From NCBI GenBank assembly GCA_964584665.1, contig CAZPAO010000007.1, forward strand, positions 36,045 through 100,044: DNA of 64,000 nucleotides. Reading direction: 5' to 3'. Below the pieces are notes generated by a model. The model saw only the letters and a list, made by a program, of their open reading frames with translations. It ran no database searches and was not told where the DNA came from. Origin of the DNA: DASUBN01 sp964584665. GTDB lineage: Bacteria; Pseudomonadota; Gammaproteobacteria; Natronospirales; REEB76. The number at the start of each line of letters is the position of its first letter. Position 1 is the stretch's first letter. Of the stretch, positions 1 to 9,938 are shown piece after piece. Position numbers and translations under genes: made by a program.

Positions 1-7
1 ACTGAGT

Positions 8-1417
8 TTAGGTGTTGAGGGCGCGGTTGAATCGGGCTTCGACCAGCTTCGGGTCCATCAGCTTCCAGAGCCGCTCCATCTCCGGGCCGTCCAGGCGTCC
101 GGTGAGGGCCGCCCGCAGGGGCTGGTAGAGGCCCTTGCCGGACTGGCCGGTGGCGGCGCTCACCGCCTTGGCGAAGGGTTTGAACTCAGGCTGAGGCTGG
201 CGCAGCACGTCCAGCACCGACTGGAAGAAGCCCGGGGCAGCGTGACGGAGGGCATCCTGTGCCTCATCGATGGCAACCGGATCGCCATAGACCACCGTTG
301 CCCATTCGACGGCCTGCGCCGGCCTCGTGATATTGCCACGCACCGCTTCGACGAAGACCTTCCTGGCATGGGCCGGGACGAGCGATCCCATCTCCTGGCG
401 GCTGCCGACCATCCAATCCCACAACCGGTCATCCTTCGCACGCCGTATCGCCTCTCCCTGCCAGTGGTCAAGCTGGGTGTGGTCGAAGTGGGCCGGCGAA
501 TGGCCGAGATGGCTCACATCGAAACCCTGGGCGAGTGCCGCGAGATCCGTGAAGGCATTGTCCGGGTAGGTGTGCCCCAGGCGCGCGAGATAGTTGAGCA
601 GGGCTTCCGGCAAGACGCCTTCCGCGCGCAGTTCCCGCAGGCTGCCGCCGCCTTCGCGCTTGGAGAGCGGCGCTCCGCCCTGCCCGACGATCAGCGAGAG
701 GTGCGCGTACTGAGGTGCCTTCAGGCCGAGGGCTTCCAAGAGCAGTATCTGGCGCGGCGTGTTGGCGAGATGGTCCTCGCCGCGCAGCACATGGGTCACG
801 TCCATGAGCGCATCGTCCAAGGCATTGCTGAAGAAGAATGCGGGGCTGCCGTCAGCCCGGCGGATGATGAAGTCGCCGATGTCGTGGTGGGCGAAAGCCT
901 GGCGGCCGCGCACGAGATCGATGAATACCGTCTCGCCCTGCTCCGGCACGCGGAACCGCAGCGCCGGCTTCAGACCCCTGGCGATGCGGGCTTCGATCTC
1001 GGCCGTGCCGAACTTGGCGCAGGTGCCGGCATAACGCGGCGGCCTGCCTGCCGCGAGCTGCGTCTTGCGGGAGACTTCCAGTTCGGTGGCGGTGCAGAAG
1101 CAGGGATAGACCCGGCCCTGGGCGGCCAGACGTTCCATGTGCTCGTCATAGAGAGCGGTGCGCTCGGACTGGCGATAAGGTCCCTTGGGTCCGCCCACAT
1201 CCGGGCCTTCCTGCCAACGCAACCCGAGCCAGACCAGGTCCGCCCTCAACGCGTCTTCATGCGCTCGCTGAGAACGGGCCGCATCCGTATCCTCGATGCG
1301 CAGCACGAAGGCGCCGCCGTCCCGCGCCGCCAACAGCGCCGAGAACAGCGCCGTGCGGGCGTTGCCCACGTGGATCTCGCCGGTGGGGCTGGGTGCGAAT
1401 CGGGTACGGGTGACCAT
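8..1417 (-). CDS. gltX: glutamyl-tRNA synthetase
   Basis: Class I aminoacyl-tRNA synthetase that charges tRNA-Glu in the cytoplasm. The 469-residue length is normal for bacterial GluRS. The HIGH signature appears as HVGN at residues 16-19 after FAPSPTG, and the KMSKS-like loop as LSKREGG near residue 251. A CFC pair near residue 107 and a later Cys mark the zinc-binding insert. The ATG at 1417 has no Shine-Dalgarno sequence, but an extended -10 motif ends 9 bases before it, so the transcript may be almost leaderless. It diverges from the prolyl isomerase gene. The gene is complete, with its TAA at 8-10. A GluQ-type paralogue is unlikely because the C-terminal anticodon-binding half is present. 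Confidence 0.96.
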   Translation of the reverse strand: MVTRTRFAPSPTGEIHVGNARTALFSALLAARDGGAFVLRIEDTDAARSQRAHEDALRADLVWLGLRWQEGPDVGGPKGPYRQSERTALYDEHMERLAAQGRVYPCFCTATELEVSRKTQLAAGRPPRYAGTCAKFGTAEIEARIARGLKPALRFRVPEQGETVFIDLVRGRQAFAHHDIGDFIIRRADGSPAFFFSNALDDALMDVTHVLRGEDHLANTPRQILLLEALGLKAPQYAHLSLIVGQGGAPLSKREGGGSLRELRAEGVLPEALLNYLARLGHTYPDNAFTDLAALAQGFDVSHLGHSPAHFDHTQLDHWQGEAIRRAKDDRLWDWMVGSRQEMGSLVPAHARKVFVEAVRGNITRPAQAVEWATVVYGDPVAIDEAQDALRHAAPGFFQSVLDVLRQPQPEFKPFAKAVSAATGQSGKGLYQPLRAALTGRLDGPEMERLWKLMDPKLVEARFNRALNT

Positions 1418-1426
1418 AGGGCCGGC

Positions 1427-1435
1427 ATTTTATCA
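1427..1435 (-). promoter_or_regulatory. extended -10 element in front of gltX
   Basis: The minus strand reads TGATAAAAT, that is TG-N-TAAAAT, an extended -10 hexamer with five of six consensus bases. There is no convincing -35. It ends 9 bases before the gltX ATG, so initiation about 7 bases downstream would leave a leader of only a few bases. In the other direction, TATGAT at 1474-1479 is a possible -10 for the prolyl isomerase gene, also without a clear -35. Confidence 0.4.
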
Positions 1436-1506
1436 GGCGGGGGCGGGAAGTCCGGGGTCCGGGACATTTTAGGTATGATTGGGCATCACCCGTCCTGGAG
1501 TCCGCC

Positions 1507-2274
1507 ATGCGTGCATCGCTCACCGGTCTGCTGATCTTGGCCCTCACCGCCTGCAGCCAGGCGCCGGTCCAACCCGCAGCGGCTGCTTCCTCCCAGGCTG
1601 CCTCTTCACCGGCCGCCGCCCAGCCGGCAGCCCCTGCCGCCGCCCAGAGCGCACCGGTGGCCGCGTGCCCGCCGCCGCCCCCGCCGCAGCTCTACATGCT
1701 CCCGCCGGCGGTGCTACACCGGGTACCGGCGGATGAGAAGCACCGCCTGGTGAAGATCGAGACCAACCTGGGCGACATGGTGGTGCAGCTCGACGCCGAG
1801 CGCGCGCCGCTCACGGTCAAGAACTTCATCACTTACGTGAGCGAGCACTTCTACGACAACAGCGGGTTCTACCGCGTGATCCCCGGCTTCGTGATCCAGG
1901 GCGGCGATTACACCCCGGACCTCAAGTACCACAAGCCCAAGCATCCCCCGATCCCCAACGAGTCAGGCAACGGCCTGAGCAACCAGCCGGGCGCCATCGG
2001 CATGGGCACGGATGCCAACCCCCACAGCGCCCAAGCCGCGTTCTACATAAACCTGGCGGACAACCGCAAGCTCGATCCCCGCGCGGACCGCTGGGGCTAC
2101 ACGGTGTTCGGCCAGGTGGTGGAAGGCATGGACGTGGTGAACAAGATCGCGGCCGTGAAGACCCACTCGGTGACGCTGGATGACAAGTACCACGAGAAGT
2201 TCGATGACGTGCCGACGGAACCCATGCGCATCCTCAAGGTGACCCTGCTGCCGCTGGATGCCGCCAACCCGTGA
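1507..2274 (+). CDS. cyclophilin-type peptidylprolyl isomerase lipoprotein
   Basis: Cyclophilin-family prolyl cis-trans isomerase. The N-terminus carries a lipoprotein signal peptide with lipobox LTAC (Cys16), followed by an Ala/Pro/Ser-rich linker to about residue 75. The cyclophilin domain then starts at VKIETNLGDMVVQL and contains FYRVIPGFVIQGGDYT, a PpiA/PpiB-like core. It should be lipid-anchored in the periplasm and help fold envelope proteins. The spacing GVGY-type region reads WGYTVFGQVVEGMDVV, as in bacterial cyclophilins. CTGGAG lies 8 bases before the ATG. The stop overlaps the GTG start of lpxH, so the two are probably translationally coupled. Confidence 0.92.
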   Translation: MRASLTGLLILALTACSQAPVQPAAAASSQAASSPAAAQPAAPAAAQSAPVAACPPPPPPQLYMLPPAVLHRVPADEKHRLVKIETNLGDMVVQLDAERAPLTVKNFITYVSEHFYDNSGFYRVIPGFVIQGGDYTPDLKYHKPKHPPIPNESGNGLSNQPGAIGMGTDANPHSAQAAFYINLADNRKLDPRADRWGYTVFGQVVEGMDVVNKIAAVKTHSVTLDDKYHEKFDDVPTEPMRILKVTLLPLDAANP

Positions 2275-3014
2275 CCACGCTGCTCATCTCCGACCTGCAC
2301 CTGGACGGGTCGCGGCCGGAGATCACTGACCAGTTCCTGAAGCTCCTGCGGGAGGATGCGCGGCGGGCGCAGGCGCTCTACATCCTGGGTGATTTCTTCG
2401 AGGCCTGGATCGGCGACGACGATGATGACGAGCATGCGGCGCTGGTGATGGCGGCCCTGCGTGGAGCCACCCGTGCCGGGCTACCCATCCACCTCATGCA
2501 CGGCAACCGGGACTTCTTGATAGGCGATGGTTTCGTCGATCGCACGGGCGTCACGCTGCTCCAGGACCCGACGGTACTGGACCTCTATGGTACTCCCACG
2601 CTGCTGGCGCACGGAGACACCCTCTGCACCGACGATGCTGAATACCAGATGGTGCGGCGCATGCTGCGTGACCCGGCCTGGCAGAAGGAATACCTGGCCA
2701 AGTCCATCGCCGAGCGGCGGGCCATCGCCGCCGCCGCCCGCGCCCAGAGCAAGGCCCATACCGCCGCGAAGGCCGAATACATCATGGATGTGAACCAGAA
2801 GGCAGTGGAAGCCGCCATGACGAAGCACGGCGTCACCCGCCTCATCCACGGCCACACACACCGGCCAGCGGTCCACCGATTCAAATCGGCAGACGGCAGG
2901 GCTATGGAGCGCGTCGTGCTGGGGGACTGGTACGACCAGTCCAGCAAGCTCAGTTGGGATAAAGATGGCGGGATGCTCTCGGACGTACGCGTATCCGAGG
3001 GGAAAGCCGACTAG
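2271..3014 (+). CDS. lpxH: UDP-2,3-diacylglucosamine pyrophosphatase
   Basis: Calcineurin-like metallophosphoesterase that hydrolyses UDP-2,3-diacylglucosamine to lipid X and UMP, the fourth step of lipid A synthesis, at the inner face of the cytoplasmic membrane. Metal-binding motifs are in order: SDLHLDG near the N-terminus, GDFFEAWIGDD, HGNRDF, LAHGDTLCTDD and HGHTHRP. Length 247 is usual. The start is GTG, overlapping the TGA of the upstream prolyl isomerase gene (GTGA), the same ppi-lpxH pairing seen in other Gammaproteobacteria. Its TAG shares the palindrome CTAG with the stop of the convergent miaE. Confidence 0.96.
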   Translation: MTTLLISDLHLDGSRPEITDQFLKLLREDARRAQALYILGDFFEAWIGDDDDDEHAALVMAALRGATRAGLPIHLMHGNRDFLIGDGFVDRTGVTLLQDPTVLDLYGTPTLLAHGDTLCTDDAEYQMVRRMLRDPAWQKEYLAKSIAERRAIAAAARAQSKAHTAAKAEYIMDVNQKAVEAAMTKHGVTRLIHGHTHRPAVHRFKSADGRAMERVVLGDWYDQSSKLSWDKDGGMLSDVRVSEGKAD

Positions 3015-3625
3015 GCGGCTGCAGGAACTCCACTGTGAAACCTGAACTCTGAGTCCACCGAGCCTATCAACTCCGCTTCCACCGGTCTGAAGATTTCGAT
3101 CCGCTCCGCCACGTCCCCCGCACCGTACTTCTCGGCGAGACCGAGATACAGCCGGAAATGCCGCGCCTCCGCCGCATGCAGACCGCGATAGAAACCCGCC
3201 AGCTCCTCATCCAACACCGGCAGCAAGGCCTCGAAGCGCTCGCAGGAACGGGCCTCGATGAAAGCGCCGATCACCAGCAGGTCCGTGAGCCGCTGCGGTT
3301 CACTCTTGCGCAGCTGCTTGCGCAGCCCTTCCGCGTAGCGCGCCGCGGTGAGGGGCTGATAGGCGATGCCACGGGCGCGCATGATGCTCGTCACCTGCTC
3401 GAAATGCCGCAGCTCCTCCCGCGCGAGCTTCGACAGGGACTCCTGCAGCTCCGGCAGGCGTTCGCCGTAGCGGAACATGAGGTTGAGGGCCGTCGCCGCC
3501 GCCTTCTTCTCGCAGTTGGCGTGATCGATCAACAGCAGGGCCTGCTGGGCCCGCGCCGCTGCCACCCAGGGTTGGGGCGTGGGGCAGCCCAGCAGCTCGT
3601 GCACGGTAGCAGGCAAGGCAGCCAT
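3011..3625 (-). CDS. miaE: tRNA-(ms2io6A)-hydroxylase
   Basis: Non-haem di-iron monooxygenase that hydroxylates the isopentenyl side chain of ms2i6A37 in tRNA using O2. Ferritin-like di-iron ligands are visible: the Glu in HANCEKKAA, the EELRHFEQV (ExxH) helix, EARSCERFE and EARHFRLYL (ExxH). I start it at the ATG at 3625 (MAALPATVHELLG, 204 residues). The longer reading frame would run into the upstream ohr gene, whose stop is 5 bases away. It is the last gene of the purF-to-miaE run and converges on lpxH with overlapping stop codons. I saw no miaA or miaB in the window. Confidence 0.92.
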   Translation of the reverse strand: MAALPATVHELLGCPTPQPWVAAARAQQALLLIDHANCEKKAAATALNLMFRYGERLPELQESLSKLAREELRHFEQVTSIMRARGIAYQPLTAARYAEGLRKQLRKSEPQRLTDLLVIGAFIEARSCERFEALLPVLDEELAGFYRGLHAAEARHFRLYLGLAEKYGAGDVAERIEIFRPVEAELIGSVDSEFRFHSGVPAAA

Positions 3626-3630
3626 GATCT

Positions 3631-4047
3631 TCAGTCCACCACCAGCTTCACTTCGATGTTGCCGCGGGTGGCCCGGGAATAAGGGCACACCTGATGGGCT
3701 TCCTCCAGGAGCTTCTGCGCCTCAGCCTTGTCCACTCCTGGCAGCACGCCGTGCAGCTCCACCGAGAGGTCGAACTGGCTCTCGCCAGTCTTGTTCAGCG
3801 TGACGTGCGCGGTGAGGCTCACGTCCTTGAGAGTCACCTTGCTGCGCCGCGCCACCAGCGCGAGCGCACTCTCGAAGCAGGCTGCATAGCCCGCGGCGAA
3901 GAGCTGCTCTGGGTTGGTGCCGGCGCCACCCGGGCCGCCCATGGACTTCGGGATACGCAGGTCGACATCGAGGATGCCGTCAGAGGAACGGGCATGGCCT
4001 TCGCGGCCGCCCTTGGCGGTGGCTACAGCGGTATAGAGTGCTTGCAT
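3631..4047 (-). CDS. ohr: organic hydroperoxide resistance protein, Ohr type of the OsmC family
   Basis: Thiol peroxidase that reduces organic and fatty-acid hydroperoxides in the cytoplasm. The Ohr hallmarks are present in 138 residues: the peroxidatic Cys57 in YAACFESAL, the resolving Cys121 in VCPYSRATRGN, the conserved Arg15 in GGREGHA, and Glu47 in NPEQLF. This pattern fits Ohr rather than OsmC. A strong Shine-Dalgarno AAGGAGG precedes the ATG. It sits 15 bases after the DsbA-like gene and just before miaE. I see no MarR-type OhrR regulator gene beside it, so regulation may come from elsewhere or simply follow the operon. Confidence 0.94.
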   Translation of the reverse strand: MQALYTAVATAKGGREGHARSSDGILDVDLRIPKSMGGPGGAGTNPEQLFAAGYAACFESALALVARRSKVTLKDVSLTAHVTLNKTGESQFDLSVELHGVLPGVDKAEAQKLLEEAHQVCPYSRATRGNIEVKLVVD

Positions 4048-4062
4048 GGGATCCTCCTTGGA

Positions 4063-4602
4063 TCAGCGGCGGTCCACCGCCGCGTGGATGTGTTTGAACA
4101 CGGTATCCATCCCCGCCGAGGCGTCCACCATGGCGCCGTTGAGATAGAAGGTCGGGGTGCCGCGCACGCCGCTGCGCTTGCCGCCAGCCACGTGCTCCTG
4201 CACCCGTTGCAGGTAGATGTGGTCGTCCAGCTCGGCCTTATAGCGGACCATGTCCAGGCCGATCTCGCCGGCGAAGCGGTGCAGGTGCTTCTCATCCAGC
4301 TGGCCCGGATGCTCGAAGAGCTTGGCATGCATCTCCCAGAATTTTCCCTGGGCCCCCGCGATCTCGGATACCTCCGCCGCCAGCTCGGCATGCGGGTGCA
4401 CTTCCGTCAGCGGGAAATGCCGGTAGACGAAGGCGATGCGGTTGCCGAAGTGCTGCACGATCATCTGGGTGGCGGGATACACACGGCGGCAATCAGGGCA
4501 TTCGAAATCGCCGTACTCCACCACCGCGACGGGCGCCGTGTGGGGTCCGCGCACATGGTCGGTGGGTTGCACCGGCACGGCAAGATGGAAATGGTCGGTC
4601 AT
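4063..4602 (-). CDS. cytosolic DsbA-like thioredoxin-fold oxidoreductase
   Basis: Thioredoxin-fold protein of the DsbA/FrnE-like group (179 residues). The active-site motif is CPDC at residues 35-38 in EYGDFECPDC. A cis-proline loop GTPTFYLNG follows near residue 150, with a helical insert between. There is no signal peptide, so it should act in the cytoplasm, unlike classical DsbA. CPDC is unusual compared with CPHC of DsbA and suggests a more reducing protein. It lies between a glycerate kinase and ohr, so it may take part in thiol redox or peroxide defence; that role is inferred from context only. Confidence 0.85.
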   Translation of the reverse strand: MTDHFHLAVPVQPTDHVRGPHTAPVAVVEYGDFECPDCRRVYPATQMIVQHFGNRIAFVYRHFPLTEVHPHAELAAEVSEIAGAQGKFWEMHAKLFEHPGQLDEKHLHRFAGEIGLDMVRYKAELDDHIYLQRVQEHVAGGKRSGVRGTPTFYLNGAMVDASAGMDTVFKHIHAAVDRR

Positions 4603-4622
4603 CGCGGACTCCTCGATCTTCT

Positions 4623-5843
4623 TCAGGGTTTGTAGCCGATCACGAGATCCATGACGTTGCTGCCGGTGGGGCCGGTGTGCAGCAGGTCTCCGCTGCCTTC
4701 CAGGAACTCCGCCGCCGCGGCGCGCTCAAGGCAGCCGTCTGCATCGTAACCCGCATCCCTCCCCCGCTCCAAACTCGAGCCATCCACCAGCGCACCCGCA
4801 TCGTCGGTGGCACCGTCGCTGCCGTCGGTCCCGGCGCTGAGGAGGGATATGTCCGGCCAGCCGGTCAGGCTGCGCGCTGCCGCCAGCGCCAGATGCTGGT
4901 TGCGCCCGCCCTGCCCCGGATGCTCAGGCAGCTTCACCGTGGTCTCCCCGCCCCAGACGTGCACACCCGGCTCCGCCGCGTGCAGGGTCTTGGCGATAAC
5001 CTCGCCGCAGATGGCTGCATCCGTCGCCGGGAACACGCCGTGATTCCAAGCGGCCTGTCCCATGGCATGGGCTGCCGCCACCACGGCAGCCCGCGCTTGC
5101 CGGTTGGACGCGACGATGTGCGCCTCCAGGCCCGGCCTCGCAGGCACTGCATCTGTCTGCCAGGGCAGCGCCGCGAAGCGCGCCGGGATCTCAGGCAGGG
5201 GATCGGGCGCGGATGGCAGCAAGAGACCCGAGCCGATGTCAGACATGACATCCCCCGGCACGTCGGACATGAACAGTACGGTAGCCTGCCGCCCATCCAA
5301 CCGTGCCGCCAGGCGTCCGCCCTTGATGCGGGAGAGCGCGGCGCGTATCCGGTTCATGGCGCCGATGGGTAACCCGCCACCGATGAGCCAGAGGTTCAGT
5401 TGCCTCAGATCAGCGAGGGTGACGCCAGAAACCGGCGCTTCCACCAGACTGGAAGTGCCGCCGGAGATGAGGAACAGGAAAGTCGCATCCGGCGGCGCCC
5501 TCTCCAGGAAGAGCTGCAGGGCATTGCCGGCGGCGAGGCTCTGCTCATCGGGCAAGGGATGCCCTGCTTCCAGGGCCACGATGCGCGGATCGCGGTAGAC
5601 CGCTTCTTCCAGATAGCCGTGGCGCGTCACCAGCAGACCGGACTGGAGCGACTCTCCCGCCGCATCCAGGACGCCCGCGGCCATGGCATCCGCAGCCTTG
5701 CCCAGCGCCACCAGATGGAACGGCCCGGGCATGGGATGGCGCTTGAGCCAGGCGCGCACGCAGGCTCGCCCATGCACGGCAGCCAGCGCCTGCCGGTACA
5801 GATCCAGGAGCATCCCTCGGGGGCTGGCGACCGGCTCGCGCAT
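4623..5843 (-). CDS. glycerate 2-kinase, MOFRL/DUF4147 family
   Basis: Member of the GckA/TtuD family, ATP-dependent kinases that convert D-glycerate to 2-phosphoglycerate; some members were annotated as hydroxypyruvate reductase. The 406-residue protein has the N-terminal DUF4147 domain with VALGKAADAMA and LISGGTSSL, then the C-terminal MOFRL domain with WGGETTVKL, GGRNQHLAL and SAGTDGSDGATDDAGA. Length is slightly below the usual 420-440. It follows purF with 14 bases between them, so it is probably in the same transcript. Nothing else for glyoxylate or tartrate use is nearby, so the physiological substrate is inferred from family alone. Confidence 0.9.
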   Translation of the reverse strand: MREPVASPRGMLLDLYRQALAAVHGRACVRAWLKRHPMPGPFHLVALGKAADAMAAGVLDAAGESLQSGLLVTRHGYLEEAVYRDPRIVALEAGHPLPDEQSLAAGNALQLFLERAPPDATFLFLISGGTSSLVEAPVSGVTLADLRQLNLWLIGGGLPIGAMNRIRAALSRIKGGRLAARLDGRQATVLFMSDVPGDVMSDIGSGLLLPSAPDPLPEIPARFAALPWQTDAVPARPGLEAHIVASNRQARAAVVAAAHAMGQAAWNHGVFPATDAAICGEVIAKTLHAAEPGVHVWGGETTVKLPEHPGQGGRNQHLALAAARSLTGWPDISLLSAGTDGSDGATDDAGALVDGSSLERGRDAGYDADGCLERAAAAEFLEGSGDLLHTGPTGSNVMDLVIGYKP

Positions 5844-5857
5844 GGGACGCGCGTCCG

Positions 5858-7357
<1,500 letters not shown>

Positions 7358-7376
7358 GTGTGACCGCCTCGGGAGG

Positions 7377-7895
7377 TTAGAGACTGACCTTATCCACTTC
7401 TTGGACCGGAGCCGGTTGCAGCGGATGGAAATCCGGCACCGGCGCCACACGCCGCGCCACGTTCAGCAACGGCGTCGCATAGGGTATGAGCTTCGACTCG
7501 CGCCACCAGGGCGGCTGGGGCGAGAGCGCCACGCTGCCGAGCAGGATCAGCGCCGTGACCACCACCACGCCGCGCACCGCGCCGAACAAGGTGCCGAGGG
7601 AACGGTCCCCGGCGCTGGAGCCGGAACTCTCGACCAGCTTCTTGAGCAGCATGCCGACGAGGGTGCTGACGATGAGCACGCCCACCAGGATCACGCCGTA
7701 GCCGGCCACCAGCCGGTCCGCGGGGTCCTTCACGAAAGTCAGTGCCGAACTGACCACCGGTGCGTAGCGCACCGCCAGCCAGAAACCCAGCATCCACAAG
7801 AGCAGCGAGGCCACTTCGCGGAGGAACCCGCGCACGAGACCGAGGACGGCCGAGACCAGGATGATGGCCAGGATGGCATAGTCGGCCGGAGTCAT
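7377..7895 (-). CDS. cvpA: CvpA family inner-membrane protein
   Basis: Small polytopic membrane protein (172 residues). Hydrophobic segments begin at the N-terminus with ADYAILAIILVSAVLGLVRG and continue with LLLWMLGFWLAV, AGYGVILVGVLIV and GVVVVTALILLG, giving about four membrane helices. The family was named for colicin V production and has been linked to envelope stress; its biochemical function is unclear. It lies 19 bases before purF. The 124-base gap between dedD and cvpA (7896-8019) holds a perfect 14-base dyad, TGCGGC-GT-GCCGCA at 7906-7919, and no ORF. Confidence 0.92.
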   Translation of the reverse strand: MTPADYAILAIILVSAVLGLVRGFLREVASLLLWMLGFWLAVRYAPVVSSALTFVKDPADRLVAGYGVILVGVLIVSTLVGMLLKKLVESSGSSAGDRSLGTLFGAVRGVVVVTALILLGSVALSPQPPWWRESKLIPYATPLLNVARRVAPVPDFHPLQPAPVQEVDKVSL

Positions 7896-8019
7896 GGACG
7901 ATCCGTGCGGCGTGCCGCAGTAACCGTTCGGATGCCTATTTTACCAGAGGCGTCAAGCTCGTGCCCTGACAGTGCTTCGGGACCGCGGAAGGCTGCGATG
8001 CCATGCGCGGTGACGCCCA

Positions 8020-8601
8020 TCAGTCGTTCGGCACCACGCTGGCCTTGGCGCCCAGAGCCTTGGAGACCGCCGCTGCAGCCTTGTCGGCATCCGGACGTTC
8101 CGCATAAGGCCCGACGCGCACGCGGTAATAGGTGTGCCCGGCCTTGCTGAAGTGGCTGACGCTGGCCTTGATGCCGTGGGCCTTCAAGGTCTTCACCACC
8201 TTGTCGGCGTTGGCCTGGCTGCCGTAACTGCCGGCCTGCACCGTCCATTTCCCGCCGGACTGTGTCGCGGGAGCCGCCGCAGGCTTGGCGGCCGGTTTGG
8301 CCGCCGGCTGAGCCGGGCGGGATATGGCATGCACAGGCGCGACCGGGACCGTGGCGGCGGCAGGGGCCGGCGCGGTGGCGGCAGGCATCAGCGCCGTGGC
8401 GGGACCGGCGGCGGTGCCGCCTGCCAAGGGCAGGCTGTACTGCTGCTGGGGTGCCGTGGAATCGGAGGGCGGCAGGGTGAGCGGCTGGCTCACGCTGGAA
8501 TCCGGCGCGGGGGAACCCTTGAGGAAGAAGGGGATGATGATGACGCCCAACACCACCAGCACACCGGCGCCGATGAGGCGCTCTTTCAGTCCGATCTCCA
8601 T
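8020..8601 (-). CDS. dedD: DedD-like SPOR-domain cell-division protein
   Basis: Bitopic inner-membrane protein (193 residues). MEIGLKERLIGAGVLVVLGV gives a short cytoplasmic tail and one membrane helix, followed by a Pro/Ala-rich periplasmic linker and a C-terminal SPOR domain (about residues 115-193) with WTVQAGSYGSQANADKVV and YYRVRVGPY. SPOR domains bind denuded septal peptidoglycan, so it should localise to the division site. The start at 8601 puts the membrane helix at the N-terminus; the upstream reading frame overlaps folC and is rejected. A 16-base dyad GCGGCG-GGAC-CGCCGC lies at 8621-8636 between folC and dedD. Confidence 0.9.
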   Translation of the reverse strand: MEIGLKERLIGAGVLVVLGVIIIPFFLKGSPAPDSSVSQPLTLPPSDSTAPQQQYSLPLAGGTAAGPATALMPAATAPAPAAATVPVAPVHAISRPAQPAAKPAAKPAAAPATQSGGKWTVQAGSYGSQANADKVVKTLKAHGIKASVSHFSKAGHTYYRVRVGPYAERPDADKAAAAVSKALGAKASVVPND

Positions 8602-8659
8602 GCCGATCTCCCGGTCGGTAGCGGCGGGACCGCCGCGCGCACGGGAGTATAGCGTCTTT

Positions 8660-9916
8660 CTAGATGTCTTTAAGTATCTGCGCGACCGTCTGGAAGGAGC
8701 CGAACACCACCACGCGGTCGCCGGGTTGTGCCGCCGCGAACGCGGCGGCATGGGCCTGCGGCACCGAAGCATGCTCCAGCAGCTCCACCTGCGGCAGCGC
8801 GCTCCGCACGCGTGCCGCCAGCGCCGCGGCGCTCTGGCCACGCGGACCTTCGAGGCCGCCCAGGTACCAGCGGTCGAAGCGGCCCGCAAGCGCCTGGGCC
8901 ACCTCCTCCACCGCCTTGTCCCGGAACATGCCCATGACGCCGTAGGTGCGGCCGCCGGCGGGATGGGCCATGAGGTTCGCCGCCAGCACCCGTGCAGCAT
9001 CCGGGTTATGGGAGACATCGAACACCCGCTCCACCGGTCCCGGTATGCGCTGGAACCGCGCCGCGATGCGCGCCTGGATGAGTCCTTCGCGGATGGCCGC
9101 TTCCGGCACCTGGAGGCGAGGCGCCGCCTGCAAGGCCGCGATCACCGTGGCGGCGTTGTCGTATTGGATGCGCCCGGGCAAGGAAGGCGACGGCAGGCTG
9201 CGAATCTCGCCCTCCTGCCCGCGCCAGTCCCAGATGTCGCCTTCGATGCGGCAGTCGAAGTCGCGGCCCAGCACTTGCAGCCTGGCACCGAGGGTCATGG
9301 CATGCTCCAGCAACGATGCGGGCGGCTCGCGGTCGCCGCAGAGGGCGGGCCGGCCCGCGCGATAGATGCCCGCCTTCTCCCGGCCGATGCTCTCCCGGTC
9401 CGGACCCAGCCAATCCTGGTGGTCGAGGCCGACGGAAGCCACCAACGCGGAATCCGCATCCAGGGCGTTGACGGCATCCAGCCGCCCGCCCAGACCCACC
9501 TCCAGCACCGCAGCACTGACGCCACGGCGGGCGAAGATGTCTATCGCAGCGAGGGTGCCGAACTCGAAGTAGGTGACTGCAAGGTCGCCCCGCGCCGAGT
9601 CGATGCGGGCGAAGGCTTCGCAGAACTCCTCGTCGGAGGCGTCGACCCCATCCACCCTCACCCGCTCGTTGTAGCGCAGGATATGGGGCGAGACGTAGGC
9701 GCCGACTCTATGACCGGCGGCCCTCAGCATGGCTTCCGCGAAACTGACGCAGGAACCCTTGCCGTTGGTTCCGCCCACCGTGAGGATCGGATACTCAGGC
9801 GCGTCGAGATGGAGCGCCTTCAGGACATGCTGGACACGATGCAACCCGAGATCGATGACGTTCGGGTGCAGCTGCTCCTGCCAGGCCAGCCATTCAGGAA
9901 GGGTCTTGAAGCGCAT
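8660..9916 (-). CDS. folC: bifunctional dihydrofolate synthase / folylpolyglutamate synthase
   Basis: Mur-ligase-fold enzyme that adds glutamate to dihydropteroate and extends folate polyglutamate tails, with ATP, in the cytoplasm. The P-loop GTNGKGS is at residues 49-55. Family motifs include VGLGGRLDAVNA, SVGLDHQDWLG and DVSHNPDAA. The 418-residue length is normal. It lies between accD and dedD, the standard gammaproteobacterial order, 22 bases after accD. Together with folE2 at 49 kb it covers two folate steps in this window. Confidence 0.96.
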   Translation of the reverse strand: MRFKTLPEWLAWQEQLHPNVIDLGLHRVQHVLKALHLDAPEYPILTVGGTNGKGSCVSFAEAMLRAAGHRVGAYVSPHILRYNERVRVDGVDASDEEFCEAFARIDSARGDLAVTYFEFGTLAAIDIFARRGVSAAVLEVGLGGRLDAVNALDADSALVASVGLDHQDWLGPDRESIGREKAGIYRAGRPALCGDREPPASLLEHAMTLGARLQVLGRDFDCRIEGDIWDWRGQEGEIRSLPSPSLPGRIQYDNAATVIAALQAAPRLQVPEAAIREGLIQARIAARFQRIPGPVERVFDVSHNPDAARVLAANLMAHPAGGRTYGVMGMFRDKAVEEVAQALAGRFDRWYLGGLEGPRGQSAAALAARVRSALPQVELLEHASVPQAHAAAFAAAQPGDRVVVFGSFQTVAQILKDI

Positions 9917-9938
9917 GGGTCAGCGCGCGATGCGCGTG

